A stretch of DNA of 64,000 nucleotides from Promicromonospora umidemergens (GTDB taxonomy: Bacteria; Actinomycetota; Actinomycetes; Actinomycetales; Cellulomonadaceae). Made by a program: the position numbers and the translations under genes. Positions 55,942 to 64,000 of this stretch are shown piece by piece. The DNA lies in assembly GCF_024171995.1 (NCBI RefSeq), contig NZ_JAMTCT010000019.1, positions 52,288 through 116,287 of the forward strand. Reading direction: 5' to 3'. The notes under the pieces are model-generated. The model did no database searches. It had not been told where the DNA came from and was given only the letters and a program-made list of their open reading frames with translations. Each line of letters starts with the position of its first letter. The first letter of the stretch is position 1.

Positions 55942-57233
55942 CCCCGGCCCTCCTGCCGCTCGAGCTCTTCTGCCGCGACGCCGCCCGCGGCGCCGTCGAG
56001 CAGCCCGAACCAGCGGGCTGCCGTCGCCACGTCCTTGTCGCCGCGCCCGGAGAGGTTCACGAGGATCAGGAGCGGCTCGCCGTCGGGCCCGGTACGGCCT
56101 TCCGCAGCCGCGGTCTTGCCGATCCGCAGCGCGCCCGCGAGGGCGTGCGCCGACTCGATGGCCGGGATGATGCCCTCGGTGCGGCACAGCAGGTGGAACG
56201 CCTCCATGGCCTCGACGTCGGTCACCGGCTCGTAGGTGGCGCGCCCCAGGTCGTGCAGCCAGGCGTGGGCGGGGCCGACGCTCGGGTAGTCCAGGCCCGC
56301 CGACACCGAGTGGCTGGGCAGGGTCTGCCCGTCGTCGTCCTGCAGCAGGTAGGAGCGTGCGCCGTGCAGCACGCCCAGCGCGCCGCCGCTGAACCGGGCC
56401 GCGTGCTTGCCCGAGTCGATGCCCTCGCCGCCGGCCTCGAAGCCGCACAGGTCGACGCCCTTGTCGTCGAGGAACGCGTTGAAGATTCCGAGCGCGTTGG
56501 ACCCACCACCCACGCACGCCGCGACGACGTCGGGCAGGCGGCCGGCCCGGTCCAGGATCTGCTCCCGCGCCTCCTCACCGATGATGCGGTGGAACTGACG
56601 CACCATCTCGGGGAACGGGTGCGGGCCCGTGACGGTGCCCAGCAGGTAGTGCGTGGACTCGACGTTGGCGACCCAGTCGCGCAGCGCCTCGTTGATCGCG
56701 TCCTTGAGGGTGCGCGAACCGATCTTCACCGGCACGACCTCGGCGCCGAGCAGGCGCATCCGGGCCACGTTGAGCGCCTGGCGCCGGGTGTCCTCCTCGC
56801 CCATGTAGATCACGCACTCGAGATCCATCAGGGCGGCGGCGGTGGCGGTGGCGACGCCGTGCTGGCCGGCCCCGGTCTCCGCGATGAGGCGCTTCTTGCC
56901 CATGCGCTTGACCAGCAGGGCCTGCCCCAGCACGTTGTTGATCTTGTGCGAGCCGGTGTGGTTCAGGTCTTCGCGCTTGAGGAAGACTCGGACCGCGCCC
57001 GCCGTGCCTCCGGCATGCTCTGCGAACCGCTGCACCTCGGTCAGCGGGCTGGGGCGGCCCGTGTACTCCCTGTGCAGGCGCTGCAGCTCGGCCACGAACT
57101 CCGGGTCGTCGGCCGCCTTGCGGAACTCGGCCTCGAGCTCCTCGAGCGCGGCGATGAGCGCCTCGGGGACGAAACGCCCGCCGTACTGGCCGAAGTACGG
57201 GCCGGAGACGTCGGACAGCTTAACGTCAGTCAC
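55938..57233 (-). CDS. trpB: Tryptophan synthase beta subunit
   Basis: 431-residue PLP enzyme that joins indole and serine. The Schiff-base lysine is in [15 protein letters not shown], the catalytic Glu follows in [13 protein letters not shown], and the PLP phosphate loop is [10 protein letters not shown]. The GTG at 57233 is preceded by GGGATCCGAG. It is 11 bp downstream of trpC and overlaps trpA by 4 bp. All residues needed for activity appear present. Confidence 0.97.
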   Translation of the reverse strand: MTDVKLSDVSGPYFGQYGGRFVPEALIAALEELEAEFRKAADDPEFVAELQRLHREYTGRPSPLTEVQRFAEHAGGTAGAVRVFLKREDLNHTGSHKINNVLGQALLVKRMGKKRLIAETGAGQHGVATATAAALMDLECVIYMGEEDTRRQALNVARMRLLGAEVVPVKIGSRTLKDAINEALRDWVANVESTHYLLGTVTGPHPFPEMVRQFHRIIGEEAREQILDRAGRLPDVVAACVGGGSNALGIFNAFLDDKGVDLCGFEAGGEGIDSGKHAARFSGGALGVLHGARSYLLQDDDGQTLPSHSVSAGLDYPSVGPAHAWLHDLGRATYEPVTDVEAMEAFHLLCRTEGIIPAIESAHALAGALRIGKTAAAEGRTGPDGEPLLILVNLSGRGDKDVATAARWFGLLDGAAGGVAAEELERQEGRG

Positions 57234-57244
57234 CTCGGATCCCT

Positions 57245-58060
57245 TCAAGCCGGACGGACGGACCGCAGCGACGGGTGCGAGCCGGCCGCTACGAGGTCGG
57301 CCACCGACGAGCGCGGTGCGCCGTCGGTCACCAGAGCCTCGCCCACCAGGACGCCGTCGGCGCCGGCGCGGGCCATCTCCATCACGTCGTGCGGGCCACG
57401 GATGCCGGACTCCGCGATCTTGATCACGTCGTCCGGGATGTACTCGGCGAGGCTGCGGAACAGGCCGCGGTCCAGCTCGAGGGTCTTCAGGTTGCGGTGG
57501 TTGACGCCGATCACGCGGGCGCCTGCACCGACGGCGCGGCGGACCTCTTCGAGGTTGTGCGCCTCGACCAGGGCGGTCATGCCGAGCGAGTGCACGCGCT
57601 CGATGAGCGACTCGAGCACGGTCTGCTCCAGGGCGGCGACGATGATCAGCACCAGGTCGGCCCCGTGCGCACGGGCCTCCCACACCTGGTACGGCGTCAC
57701 GATGAAGTCCTTGCGGAGCACCGGGACGTCCACCCGGCCGCGCACGGCGTCCAGGTCCGCGAGGGAGCCGTTGAACCGGCGCTGCTCGGTGAGCACGGAG
57801 ATAGCGGACGCGCCGCCGGTCTCGTACTCGGCGGCGAGCGCCGCCGGGTCGTCGATCTGCGCGAGCGAGCCCTTGCTCGGGCTCGAGCGCTTCACCTCGG
57901 CGATCACCGAGACGGCGTCCGCCTGCTTGAGGCGACCGAGGCACTCGAGGGCCCCGGGCACCGCGGTGGCGCGCTCCTTGAGCGCGTCGAGAGACACACG
58001 TGCCTCCCGCTCCACGAGGTCCTCACGAACTCCCGCGACGATGTCCTCCAGGACCGACAT
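57245..58060 (-). CDS. trpC: Indole-3-glycerol phosphate synthase
   Basis: 271-residue TrpC, converting CdRP to indole-3-glycerol phosphate. Catalytic motif [15 protein letters not shown] contains the Lys and phosphate-binding [11 protein letters not shown] holds the second Lys, and AESGIRGP the C-terminal phosphate site. GGGAGG lies 8 bp before the ATG. There is no fused TrpF domain, and trpD and trpF are not in this window. Confidence 0.97.
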   Translation of the reverse strand: MSVLEDIVAGVREDLVEREARVSLDALKERATAVPGALECLGRLKQADAVSVIAEVKRSSPSKGSLAQIDDPAALAAEYETGGASAISVLTEQRRFNGSLADLDAVRGRVDVPVLRKDFIVTPYQVWEARAHGADLVLIIVAALEQTVLESLIERVHSLGMTALVEAHNLEEVRRAVGAGARVIGVNHRNLKTLELDRGLFRSLAEYIPDDVIKIAESGIRGPHDVMEMARAGADGVLVGEALVTDGAPRSSVADLVAAGSHPSLRSVRPA

Positions 58061-58120
58061 GTAATGAGCCTCCCCGTGGCCTTTGCTCTGCCCTCGTCAT
58101 ACGCCTCGTACGTTTGCTGC

Positions 58121-58134
58121 GGGGCGATCGCCCC
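58121..58134. promoter_or_regulatory. 14-bp palindrome upstream of trpC
   Basis: GGGGCGATCGCCCC is a perfect palindrome 61 bp upstream of trpC, just downstream (on the minus strand) of a TACGAT sequence that could be a -10 box. The gap 58061-58248 is the longest inside the trp cluster, so an internal regulated promoter is plausible. The palindrome could also be a transcript hairpin. Confidence 0.4.
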
Positions 58135-58248
58135 ATGGCCATCGTAGGCGGATCGTCGGTGTGGTCCTGACCACTCCCGGAGCGTGAGACGACGTTCCGT
58201 CAGATCCCGGGCCGGGAGTCGTCCGAGGACTCCCTGGAGATCACCTGG

Positions 58249-58728
58249 TCAGGTCCACGGAGTCAGGTACGGCTGCAGCCCGGGCAGGTTGCGTGCGACG
58301 AAGAACGCCAGCGCGACGCCGAGGGTGACCCACCCGGCGGTGCTGGTCAGGCCCTTGACGGGCCGGCCGCGAGCGGCGGAGACGAGCCACGCCAGCCACA
58401 GGACCACCACCACGGGGGCGGTCACCGTCCACAGCGCGTTCGCCGACCAGGCACCTGCCAGGTCGAGATGCGCCAGGTCGTGCGTGGCGCGCAGCCCCCC
58501 GCACAGCGGGCAGGCCAGGCCGGTCAGCTCCAGCAGCGGGCAGAACCCGTAGGAGCCGCGTGCATGCGGGTCGCGCACCGCGAGCAGCAGCGTGGCCGCC
58601 CCGACCGCGGCGCCCGCCAGCAGCGGCGCGCGGAGAGCGGGCCTACCGGTGTCCGGCACGGCCTCGGCGGCCGGTTCCCCCGCGTGGGGGCCGGCCGGCC
58701 GGGCCGCCGCCTCAGGAACCGGGTCCAC
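58249..58728 (-). CDS. DUF2752 membrane protein
   Basis: 159-residue DUF2752 protein. The hallmark CPLLELTGLACPLCGGLRATHDLAHLD with CPxCGGLR lies between predicted membrane segments; three hydrophobic spans are visible. The function is unknown. It overlaps the DUF4190 gene by 17 bp and lies in the trp cluster upstream of trpC. Confidence 0.85.
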   Translation of the reverse strand: MDPVPEAAARPAGPHAGEPAAEAVPDTGRPALRAPLLAGAAVGAATLLLAVRDPHARGSYGFCPLLELTGLACPLCGGLRATHDLAHLDLAGAWSANALWTVTAPVVVVLWLAWLVSAARGRPVKGLTSTAGWVTLGVALAFFVARNLPGLQPYLTPWT

Positions 58729-59005
58729 CGGCCAGGAACCGCGCGACGATGAGCCCGATCACCAGGGCGAAGATCACGAGGGAGGTCCAGCCGAGCACGA
58801 CGCCGGTCAGCGCCATGCGCTCGTTGTCGGCCTCGCCGGCCCGCACGGCCCTACGGCCCTTGTTGCCGACGATGATGGCGGGGACCCCGGTGAGGACTCC
58901 CAGCGCCAGCACCACCGACGCGATGCCCAGCACGAGCGACCACGCCCCCAGGTTGTTCCTGGGGTACGCGGCTGCGGGCGGCGCGGCCATCGCGAGGGCG
59001 GTCAT
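58712..59005 (-). CDS. DUF4190-type small membrane protein
   Basis: 97 residues with two membrane helices (LGAWSLVLGIASVVLALGV and ALTGVVLGWTSLVIFALVIG) joined by a conserved loop [15 protein letters not shown]. This is the DUF4190 pattern. No enzymatic function is expected. It is 4 bp from the preceding small gene and overlaps the next. Confidence 0.8.
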   Translation of the reverse strand: MTALAMAAPPAAAYPRNNLGAWSLVLGIASVVLALGVLTGVPAIIVGNKGRRAVRAGEADNERMALTGVVLGWTSLVIFALVIGLIVARFLAGGPGS

Positions 59006-59009
59006 CGCC

Positions 59010-59270
59010 TTATCGTCCGACGCTCTTCTGGCCCATGCCGAGGTTGCGCAGCACGAGGCCGACGATCAGGGAGGCGCCGATCACCACGAAGCCGAGCACG
59101 AACAGGACCAGCCAGGAGGACCAGGACTGGGCCACCAGCACGCCCCACGCGCAGACGAGCACGCCCAGCGTGATCCCGACCATCGTGACCCACGCGGCGA
59201 CCGTGTGGCCGTGGTTGGTCGGCGGGACGCCCGGCGGGAGGTAGGCGATCTCGGGCTTGTTGTCGGTCAT
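59010..59270 (-). CDS. HGxxPAAW-like small membrane protein
   Basis: 86 residues: a short N-terminus with NHGHTVAAW followed by two membrane helices. This is the HGxxPAAW family seen in actinobacterial trp operons, although the proline of the name motif is valine here. The C-terminus LVLRNLGMGQK is also conserved in the family. Function is unknown. Confidence 0.8.
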   Translation of the reverse strand: MTDNKPEIAYLPPGVPPTNHGHTVAAWVTMVGITLGVLVCAWGVLVAQSWSSWLVLFVLGFVVIGASLIVGLVLRNLGMGQKSVGR

Positions 59271-59330
59271 CGCAGGTGGGTGCCTTTCGTGTCGTGCGGT
59301 ACGCGCTCAGCCTAACCGCTCCGGGTCAGG

Positions 59331-59996
59331 TCAGCGGCCCGTGGGGTCGTCGCCACGGGACAGCGCGTCCCAGGCGTCGTGCGGGTCGATCTCGTCGTCC
59401 GGGTCGGCGGAGGGACCGCCGTCGGGCGTGCCGGACGTGCCGGACGTGCCGGGGGCGGCGGGCGTCCCGGGGGCGGCGCCGGCGGGCGAGCCGGCGGTGG
59501 GAGCGCCGGCGGCCGCGGCCGCGCGCTCGTGCCGGCCGGACGTCGCCGCCCAGCCCTTGGCCGCTGTCGCGCCCCAGACCGCCACGACCACGGCGAGCAC
59601 GCCCGTGGCGAGAGCGGCCCACGGCCACAGGGTCAGGGTCACGGGCGAGGTGAGCTCCGTGACGCCGCTCGCCTCGGACGCGGCGGCGGTGGCGGCGGGC
59701 GTCGGGTCGCCGACGACGACGAGCGTGCTCGCCACCACGAGCACCCCGGCGGCCGCCGCGACCACGAGGGCGACGTACCGGGCCACGCGTCCGGTGAGCG
59801 CGCACGCGATACCGGCGGCCAGGAGCACGAGCGCCCCGGCCCCGACGCCCGGCGCGGCCGAGGTGCCCGCTGCGGCGACCGCCACCTCGGACTCCAGCGC
59901 CGTGGCCACCGTGGTGGTCACCCAGGTGGGCGAACCGGTACCGAACGTGAGCGCGCCGAGGACGAGCAGCGCGAGGACGGTGCGGGCGCGGGTCAC
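59331..59996 (-). CDS. Trp operon-associated membrane protein
   Basis: 221 residues with four membrane segments in the first 165 residues and a disordered tail rich in Gly, Thr, Pro and Asp. It matches the tryptophan-associated transmembrane protein family found directly after trpE in actinobacteria, whose role is unknown. The GTG at 59996 overlaps the trpE stop by 4 bp. Conserved SPTWV follows the first helix. Confidence 0.85.
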   Translation of the reverse strand: MTRARTVLALLVLGALTFGTGSPTWVTTTVATALESEVAVAAAGTSAAPGVGAGALVLLAAGIACALTGRVARYVALVVAAAAGVLVVASTLVVVGDPTPAATAAASEASGVTELTSPVTLTLWPWAALATGVLAVVVAVWGATAAKGWAATSGRHERAAAAAGAPTAGSPAGAAPGTPAAPGTSGTSGTPDGGPSADPDDEIDPHDAWDALSRGDDPTGR

Positions 59997-61597
59997 TTGC
60001 CGCTCCCGGCGGGCCGCAACGGCGTCAGGCGCGACGCGAGCTGGATCGCCCGCACCGCCGCCGCGGCCTTGTTGCGCGACTCCGCGTACTCCAGGGCGGG
60101 CACCGAGTCGGCGACGATGCCCCCGCCCGCCTGCACGCTGGCGCGTCCGTCGGCGATGTAGGCGGTGCGGATGGCGATGGCCATGTCCATGTTGCCGCCG
60201 AAGTCGAAATACCCGCACACCCCGCCGTAGATGCCGCGGGAGGCCGGCTCGAGCTCGTCGATCAGGGCGATAGCGCGCGGCTTCGGGGCGCCGGAGAGCG
60301 TCCCGGCTGGGAAGGTCGCGCGCAGCGCGTCCAGGGCGCTGCGGCCGGCACGGAGCCGGCCCACCACCGTCGAGCACATGTGCATGATGTGGCTGAACCG
60401 GCGCACCTTCATGAACTCGACCACCTCGACGCTGGTGGGCTCGCACACCTTCACCATGTCGTTGCGGGACAGGTCGACGAGCATGATGTGCTCGGCCCGC
60501 TCCTTGGGGTCGGCCAGCAGCTCCTCGCCCAGCTCGGCGTCCTCCTCCGGCTGTGCACCACGCGGCCGGGAACCGGCGATCGGGTAGGTGGTGACGTGAC
60601 CGTCGTCCACCTTCACGAGGGTCTCCGGGCTGGAGCCCACGACCGCGAACTCGGCGCCGTCGGGCTTGGCCAGGTGGAAGTAGTACATGTACGGGCTGGG
60701 GTTGATCGTGCGCAGCGCGCGGTAGACGTCCAGCGGGTCGGCCGGGCAGTCGAGGTCCAGGCGCTGGGACAGCACCACCTGGAACACCTCGCCGTCGCGG
60801 ATGGCCTCCTTGCCCGCGAGCACGGCGTCCTCGAACTCGTCCTGGGTGGACCGGAACTCGAGCTGCGGCTCCGGACCGTCGACGACCACGGACGTGACGC
60901 GCGCCCCGCCGGCGGCGAGCCGCGCCTCCATGGCGTCGAGCCGGGCGACGGCGTCCGCGTAGGCCTCGTCGACGCGCTCGTCGGTGGCGTCGGCGTTGAT
61001 CGCGTTGGCGACCAGCCACACGGTCCCCTCCCGGTGGTCCACCACGGCGAGGTCGGTGGCGAGGCACAGCGCGAGCTCGGGCGCACCCACCTCGTCGGGG
61101 GCGGTCGACGGGAGCGTCGGCTCCCAGTGCCGCACGATGTCCCAGCCCAGCACCCCCGCCAGGCCGCCGGTCAGCGGCGGCAGGTTCGCCACGCCGGGTG
61201 TGCGCAGCGCGACCAGGGCCGCCTCCAGCACCTCGACGACGTCACCCTCGGTCGGGATGCCCACCGGCACGTCACCCGTCCAGACGGCCTTCCCCTTGTC
61301 GCTGGTCAGGGTCGCGCGGGACGTGACGCCGACGAACGACCAGCGCGCCCAGACGCCGTCGGACTCCGCCGACTCCAGGATGAAGCTGCCGGGCTTGCTC
61401 CGGGCGAGGGTCCGGTAGAGGCCGACGGGCGTGGCGTCGTCGGCGAGGAGGGGACGGACCACCGGGACCACACGCCGGTCCGTCGCCATCTCCCGGAACT
61501 CCTCGAGGCTCGGCCAGGTGCGACCCCAGGGCAGGTCGGCGGGTGCGGTCGCCGTGCGGGCCTCGTGGGGGTCGAGCTGGGTTTCGAGCTGGGTCAC
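59993..61597 (-). CDS. trpE: Anthranilate synthase component I
   Basis: 534-residue TrpE, which converts chorismate and ammonia to anthranilate. The C-terminal chorismate-binding domain contains [43 protein letters not shown] and the ending [14 protein letters not shown]. The N-terminal LLES-type tryptophan-feedback element appears as SFILESAE. It overlaps hisI by 4 bp. The glutaminase component (trpG) is not in the window. Confidence 0.97.
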   Translation of the reverse strand: MTQLETQLDPHEARTATAPADLPWGRTWPSLEEFREMATDRRVVPVVRPLLADDATPVGLYRTLARSKPGSFILESAESDGVWARWSFVGVTSRATLTSDKGKAVWTGDVPVGIPTEGDVVEVLEAALVALRTPGVANLPPLTGGLAGVLGWDIVRHWEPTLPSTAPDEVGAPELALCLATDLAVVDHREGTVWLVANAINADATDERVDEAYADAVARLDAMEARLAAGGARVTSVVVDGPEPQLEFRSTQDEFEDAVLAGKEAIRDGEVFQVVLSQRLDLDCPADPLDVYRALRTINPSPYMYYFHLAKPDGAEFAVVGSSPETLVKVDDGHVTTYPIAGSRPRGAQPEEDAELGEELLADPKERAEHIMLVDLSRNDMVKVCEPTSVEVVEFMKVRRFSHIMHMCSTVVGRLRAGRSALDALRATFPAGTLSGAPKPRAIALIDELEPASRGIYGGVCGYFDFGGNMDMAIAIRTAYIADGRASVQAGGGIVADSVPALEYAESRNKAAAAVRAIQLASRLTPLRPAGSGK

Positions 61598-61980
61598 CGG
61601 TACTCCTCGGATCGCTGGTTACGTTCTCCGACCACGGCGCCCAGGTCGCCCCCGGCGTCGAAGCACGTGCGCGTGCCGGTGTGGCACGCTGCGCCCACCT
61701 GGTCCACCTGGACGAGCAGCGCGTCGCCGTCGCAGTCGATGCTCACGGCCTTGACGTACTGGGCGTGCCCGGACGTGTCGCCCTTGCGCCAGTACTCCTC
61801 GCGGCTGCGGGACCAGAAGGTCACGCGCCCTTCCGTGAGCGTGCGGCGCAGGGCCTCGTCGTCCATCCAGCCGACCATGAGCACCTCGCCCGTGTCGTGC
61901 TGCTGCACGACGGCGGCCACCAGGCCGGCGTCGTCCCGCTTGAGTCGGGCAGAGATCGTGGGGTCAAGAACTTCGGGCAC
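61594..61980 (-). CDS. hisI: Phosphoribosyl-AMP cyclohydrolase
   Basis: 128-residue HisI, the third step of histidine synthesis. Metal-binding residues are in [19 protein letters not shown] and the motif TGTRTCF; the conserved WMDDEAL and [14 protein letters not shown] are present. The start is a GTG at 61980. A CAGGAT sequence 6 bp upstream might be a -10 box. It heads the trp cluster, with its stop overlapping the trpE start. Confidence 0.96.
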   Translation of the reverse strand: MPEVLDPTISARLKRDDAGLVAAVVQQHDTGEVLMVGWMDDEALRRTLTEGRVTFWSRSREEYWRKGDTSGHAQYVKAVSIDCDGDALLVQVDQVGAACHTGTRTCFDAGGDLGAVVGERNQRSEEYR

Positions 61981-62318
61981 CTGAGAATCCTGCCACGTCG
62001 CGGGCCGACGGCGGTGTGATGTCCGCCGCCGGCGCGTGTCAGCTACCGGATCCGGACTCTCACCCGAACCCGAACCCGGCTACCGCGTCTGCTCGACCTG
62101 GCTGGTGCCGAACCGCAAGTTGCGCGTCCAGCCCGGCGCCGAACCGCAAGTTGCGCGTCTATGCGGCGTCGAACCGAAAGCTGCACGTCGATCGAGGCCT
62201 CGCAGGACGTCCAGCCTTCGGTTCGGCACGAAGATCGACGGGCAGCTTGCGGTTCGGCACCGGGAGATTCGGTTGCAGACGGCCAGCTTGCGGTTCGGCG
62301 CTCGTCGTCGCGGGTCGA
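61981..62318. repeat. Gene-free region with six copies of a 22-bp repeat
   Basis: No gene is seen. Repeat consensus is GCCGAACCGCAAGTTGCGCG-TC. Copies in + orientation: 62107-62128, 62138-62159, 62168-62189. Copies in - orientation: 62206-62227, 62237-62258, 62278-62299. Most neighbours start 30-31 bp apart. The two best copies are identical over 22 bp and contain the dyad CGCAA-N-TTGCG. The arrangement, three facing right then three facing left, forms one large inverted repeat downstream of the AbiEi-like gene. Confidence 0.8.
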
Positions 62319-63269
62319 TCAGCGGAACCCGCTGTTGTACGTGTCGAGCGTCGCGCGGACCTTGCTGGATACCGTGCCGGGCGTGCTGACCGCCTGTTTC
62401 CGGAAGTGCAGGACGACCGCCGAGACAGCAGTGATGTCGTTGTGCCGTTCAGCATCAGCTGCGAGCTGCGCCATGGTGTGGTGCTCGTCGCTGTCGATCT
62501 CCGCGATCAGGAGCCGTCCGTCCTTGAATTTCCATCCCAGATCGCCTCGGCGCACGACACCGGACAGATCGCGGACCGGCACCTGCAGCACGTCCGGCGG
62601 TACGCCGTTGTCGAAGCAGTCGAGCCGGGCCTCGGACTCTGGCGGGGACTCCGCCCTCGCGTCCACCTCGCCGAAGAAGCCGTGCCGCGTGGCGATACCT
62701 CGCCGCCCGCGAGCCCGGTCATGCACCTCGTCCAGCTCGTCGCGGGTCATGAGCCCTCTGTTCAGAACATGGTCCATCACCGCTACGGCCTGGTACCGAC
62801 CCATCTCGGGCACTGCCTGGACCAGCGCCCAGTCCACGGTGGCCACCATGATCCCGTCGACCTCGGTGACCGTCATTCCGGCGTCGAACATCCGTGCATG
62901 GATCCCGTCACGCGAGTATGCGCGGCGCCCGCCGGGGAGGGCTGCCTGCGGCTCGAGCGCGATCGGGAGGCCCCAGACACCATGGATCGCCAGCGCGCAC
63001 GCACCGACCACCACCGAATCCGGTCCGAGCGCGAGCTTCGCCGCAAAGGCGGCCCGGCGACGGCGGCGATCCGGGTGCCGGGTCACGATCGGCGTCGAGT
63101 CGGTGTCGTACACGCCGCGGGTGACGCGCGACCAAGCGCCCGAATCGAGCAGACGGGCGATGCGCGTGAGTGACACCCCGAGCTCACTGCACTGCGCGGT
63201 CGTGATCAGGCCCGCCTGGGCCTGCGCGATGATCGCCAGGTCGCTGGGTAGTTCGATCCTTCGTCCCAT
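62319..63269 (-). CDS. AbiEi-like N-terminal domain with nuclease-like C-terminus
   Basis: 316 residues. The N-terminal 65 residues (LAIIAQAQAGLITTAQCSELGV, then LDSGAWSRVTRGVY) match the winged-helix 'AbiEi antitoxin N-terminal' type. The C-terminal half contains GRLLIAEIDSDEHH and LAADAERHND followed by VLHFRKQ, resembling DUF559/Vsr-type nuclease cores with a candidate D/E catalytic set. MGRRIELP at 63269 is a conservative start; the frame is open further upstream. No AbiEii toxin gene is adjacent. It is bracketed by the 22-bp repeats on both sides and lies next to an IS end, which suggests accessory DNA. Confidence 0.7.
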   Translation of the reverse strand: MGRRIELPSDLAIIAQAQAGLITTAQCSELGVSLTRIARLLDSGAWSRVTRGVYDTDSTPIVTRHPDRRRRRAAFAAKLALGPDSVVVGACALAIHGVWGLPIALEPQAALPGGRRAYSRDGIHARMFDAGMTVTEVDGIMVATVDWALVQAVPEMGRYQAVAVMDHVLNRGLMTRDELDEVHDRARGRRGIATRHGFFGEVDARAESPPESEARLDCFDNGVPPDVLQVPVRDLSGVVRRGDLGWKFKDGRLLIAEIDSDEHHTMAQLAADAERHNDITAVSAVVLHFRKQAVSTPGTVSSKVRATLDTYNSGFR

Positions 63270-63677
63270 GGCGCCAGCAAACGCGATCGGGTCAGGCGTG
63301 ATGACACGGCGATCGGCGGCCTGTGCAAGAGCCCCCTCCGACGGCGGATGTGGTCGCGCTCGATGAGTTCTGCCGCCGTCGGCAGGTGACGTACCGAGGC
63401 ATGAGCAGTTTGACGCGGCCGGCCTCGACCGTCGCACCTCACGCTGTCCGACGTGCTGCTCGCCACGCCGCCCGGCCGCGCCAGCAGCGCGGCCCGGCCA
63501 TGCCGCCGAACCGCAACGTATGGGTCGCTCCCGCCAGTTCGACCGACGCCGAACGGCAAGCTGCGCGTCCACTCGCCCAGGTCATCGGCGTCGAGCCGCA
63601 ACCTATGTGTCAATCTCGGCGTCGAACCGAAGGTTGCACGTCCGGCTCGAGCCCCGTTGTCAATCGGTTAGTGCAAC
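63270..63677. repeat. Gene-free region with four more 22-bp repeat copies
   Basis: No gene is seen. Four copies face right: 63505-63526, 63548-63569, 63590-63611 and 63621-63642. Spacings are 43, 42 and 31 bp. Copies 63505 and 63590 form a variant with CGCAAC(G/C)TATG in the centre instead of the CGCAAGTTGCG dyad. The sequence TCAATCGGTTAGTGCAACTT at 63660-63679 probably belongs to the IS30 terminal inverted repeat. Confidence 0.75.
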
Positions 63678-64000
63678 TTAGGCGGCTTGGGTCAGGAGGT
63701 TCTTGAGTGCTTGGGCGGGGGTCTTGAGGTCGAGGGTGGGGCGTGGCCTGGCGTTGAGCATGGTCGCGACCCGCTTGAGGTCCTCGGGACTCCACCCGGA
63801 CAGGTCGGTGCCCTTGGCGAACCAGTGCCGCAGCAGCCGGTTGGTGTTCTCGTTCGAGCCGCGCTGCCACGGCGAGTGCGGATCGGCGAAGTAGACCGGC
63901 ATGCGTAGATCGAGCTGGATATCGACGTAGCCGGCCATCTCCGAGCCTCGGTCCCAGGTCAACGACCGGCGCAGATGCGCAGGCAGGTCTCCCATCGCGG
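63678..64000 (-). mobile_element. IS30-family transposase, C-terminal part
   Basis: The last 107 or so codons of an IS30-type DDE transposase; the rest lies beyond the right edge. Diagnostic sequence is TWDRGSEMAGY and YFADPHSPWQRGSNEN, which carries the final catalytic Glu, followed by RLLRHWFAKGTDLSGW. The stop TAA is at 63680-63678. The element's end is probably just outside the stop, at about 63655-63677, but the other end is not visible, so intactness cannot be judged. Confidence 0.9.

Noticed and set aside
58061..58248. trp attenuator leader peptide before trpC
   Set aside because: The short frame starting at the ATGGCCATGG contains no tryptophan codons and no competing hairpin pair was found.
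62107..62299. CRISPR array
   Set aside because: Intervals between repeats are only about 8-20 bp, copies occur in both orientations and differ from each other, and no cas genes are nearby.
62319..63269. Functional AbiE toxin-antitoxin system
   Set aside because: No AbiEii nucleotidyltransferase toxin gene lies next to it, and the C-terminal half looks like a nuclease rather than the AbiEi C-terminal domain.

Overview
The window is GC-rich chromosomal DNA from an actinobacterium, most likely a Micrococcales member near Promicromonosporaceae or Cellulomonadaceae. This placement is inferred from gene content: uvrC-rapZ-yvcK order, an ANTAR-type PdtaR regulator, HGxxPAAW-like and Trp-associated membrane proteins in a trp operon, very high GC and many leaderless starts. 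Most of it is core genome; accessory material lies mainly at the right edge.

Layout. 1-4132: yvcK (cut by the left edge), rapZ, uvrC and an OsmC-like protein. 4176-7359: NarL-type response regulator, histidine kinase and an acyltransferase-3 membrane protein. 7495-10440: uvrA. 10524-16695: a STAND ATPase with TPR repeats, a divergent 78-residue protein, sthA, a YciI-like protein and a double-hotdog protein. 16838-20193: terC behind a yybP-ykoY (Mn2+) riboswitch, then uvrB. 20243-30550: FAD monooxygenase, pcp, coaE, a long MerR regulator, an unusual P450, an ABC exporter and a second STAND-TPR protein. 30741-37975: rpsA and a dipeptide-type ABC importer operon. 38202-44454: methyltransferase, DUF433/DUF5615 toxin-antitoxin-like pair, polA, thioesterase, GNAT, pdtaR and tRNA-Leu(CAA). 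44464-47710: a membrane TrkA-N/RyR protein and pyk. 47781-61980: a biosynthetic supercluster running hisI, trpE, four small membrane proteins, trpC, trpB, trpA, lgt, gltB, gltD, all on the minus strand. 61981-64000: an AbiEi-like gene flanked on both sides by a dispersed 22-bp repeat family, then the end of an IS30-family transposase.

The most striking regulatory result is that uvrC, uvrA, uvrB and polA, although scattered over 39 kb, each carry the same promoter: a TGTCRGT box, exactly 8 bp, a TAnnnT -10 box, then the start codon 6-7 bp later. This matches the RecA-independent (PafBC-type) DNA-damage promoter known from mycobacteria and implies leaderless mRNAs. It also moves the polA start to a GTG at 42361. 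The strongest candidates for something undescribed are the repeat family around the AbiEi-like nuclease gene, the two STAND-TPR paralogues, and the RyR/TrkA-N membrane protein.
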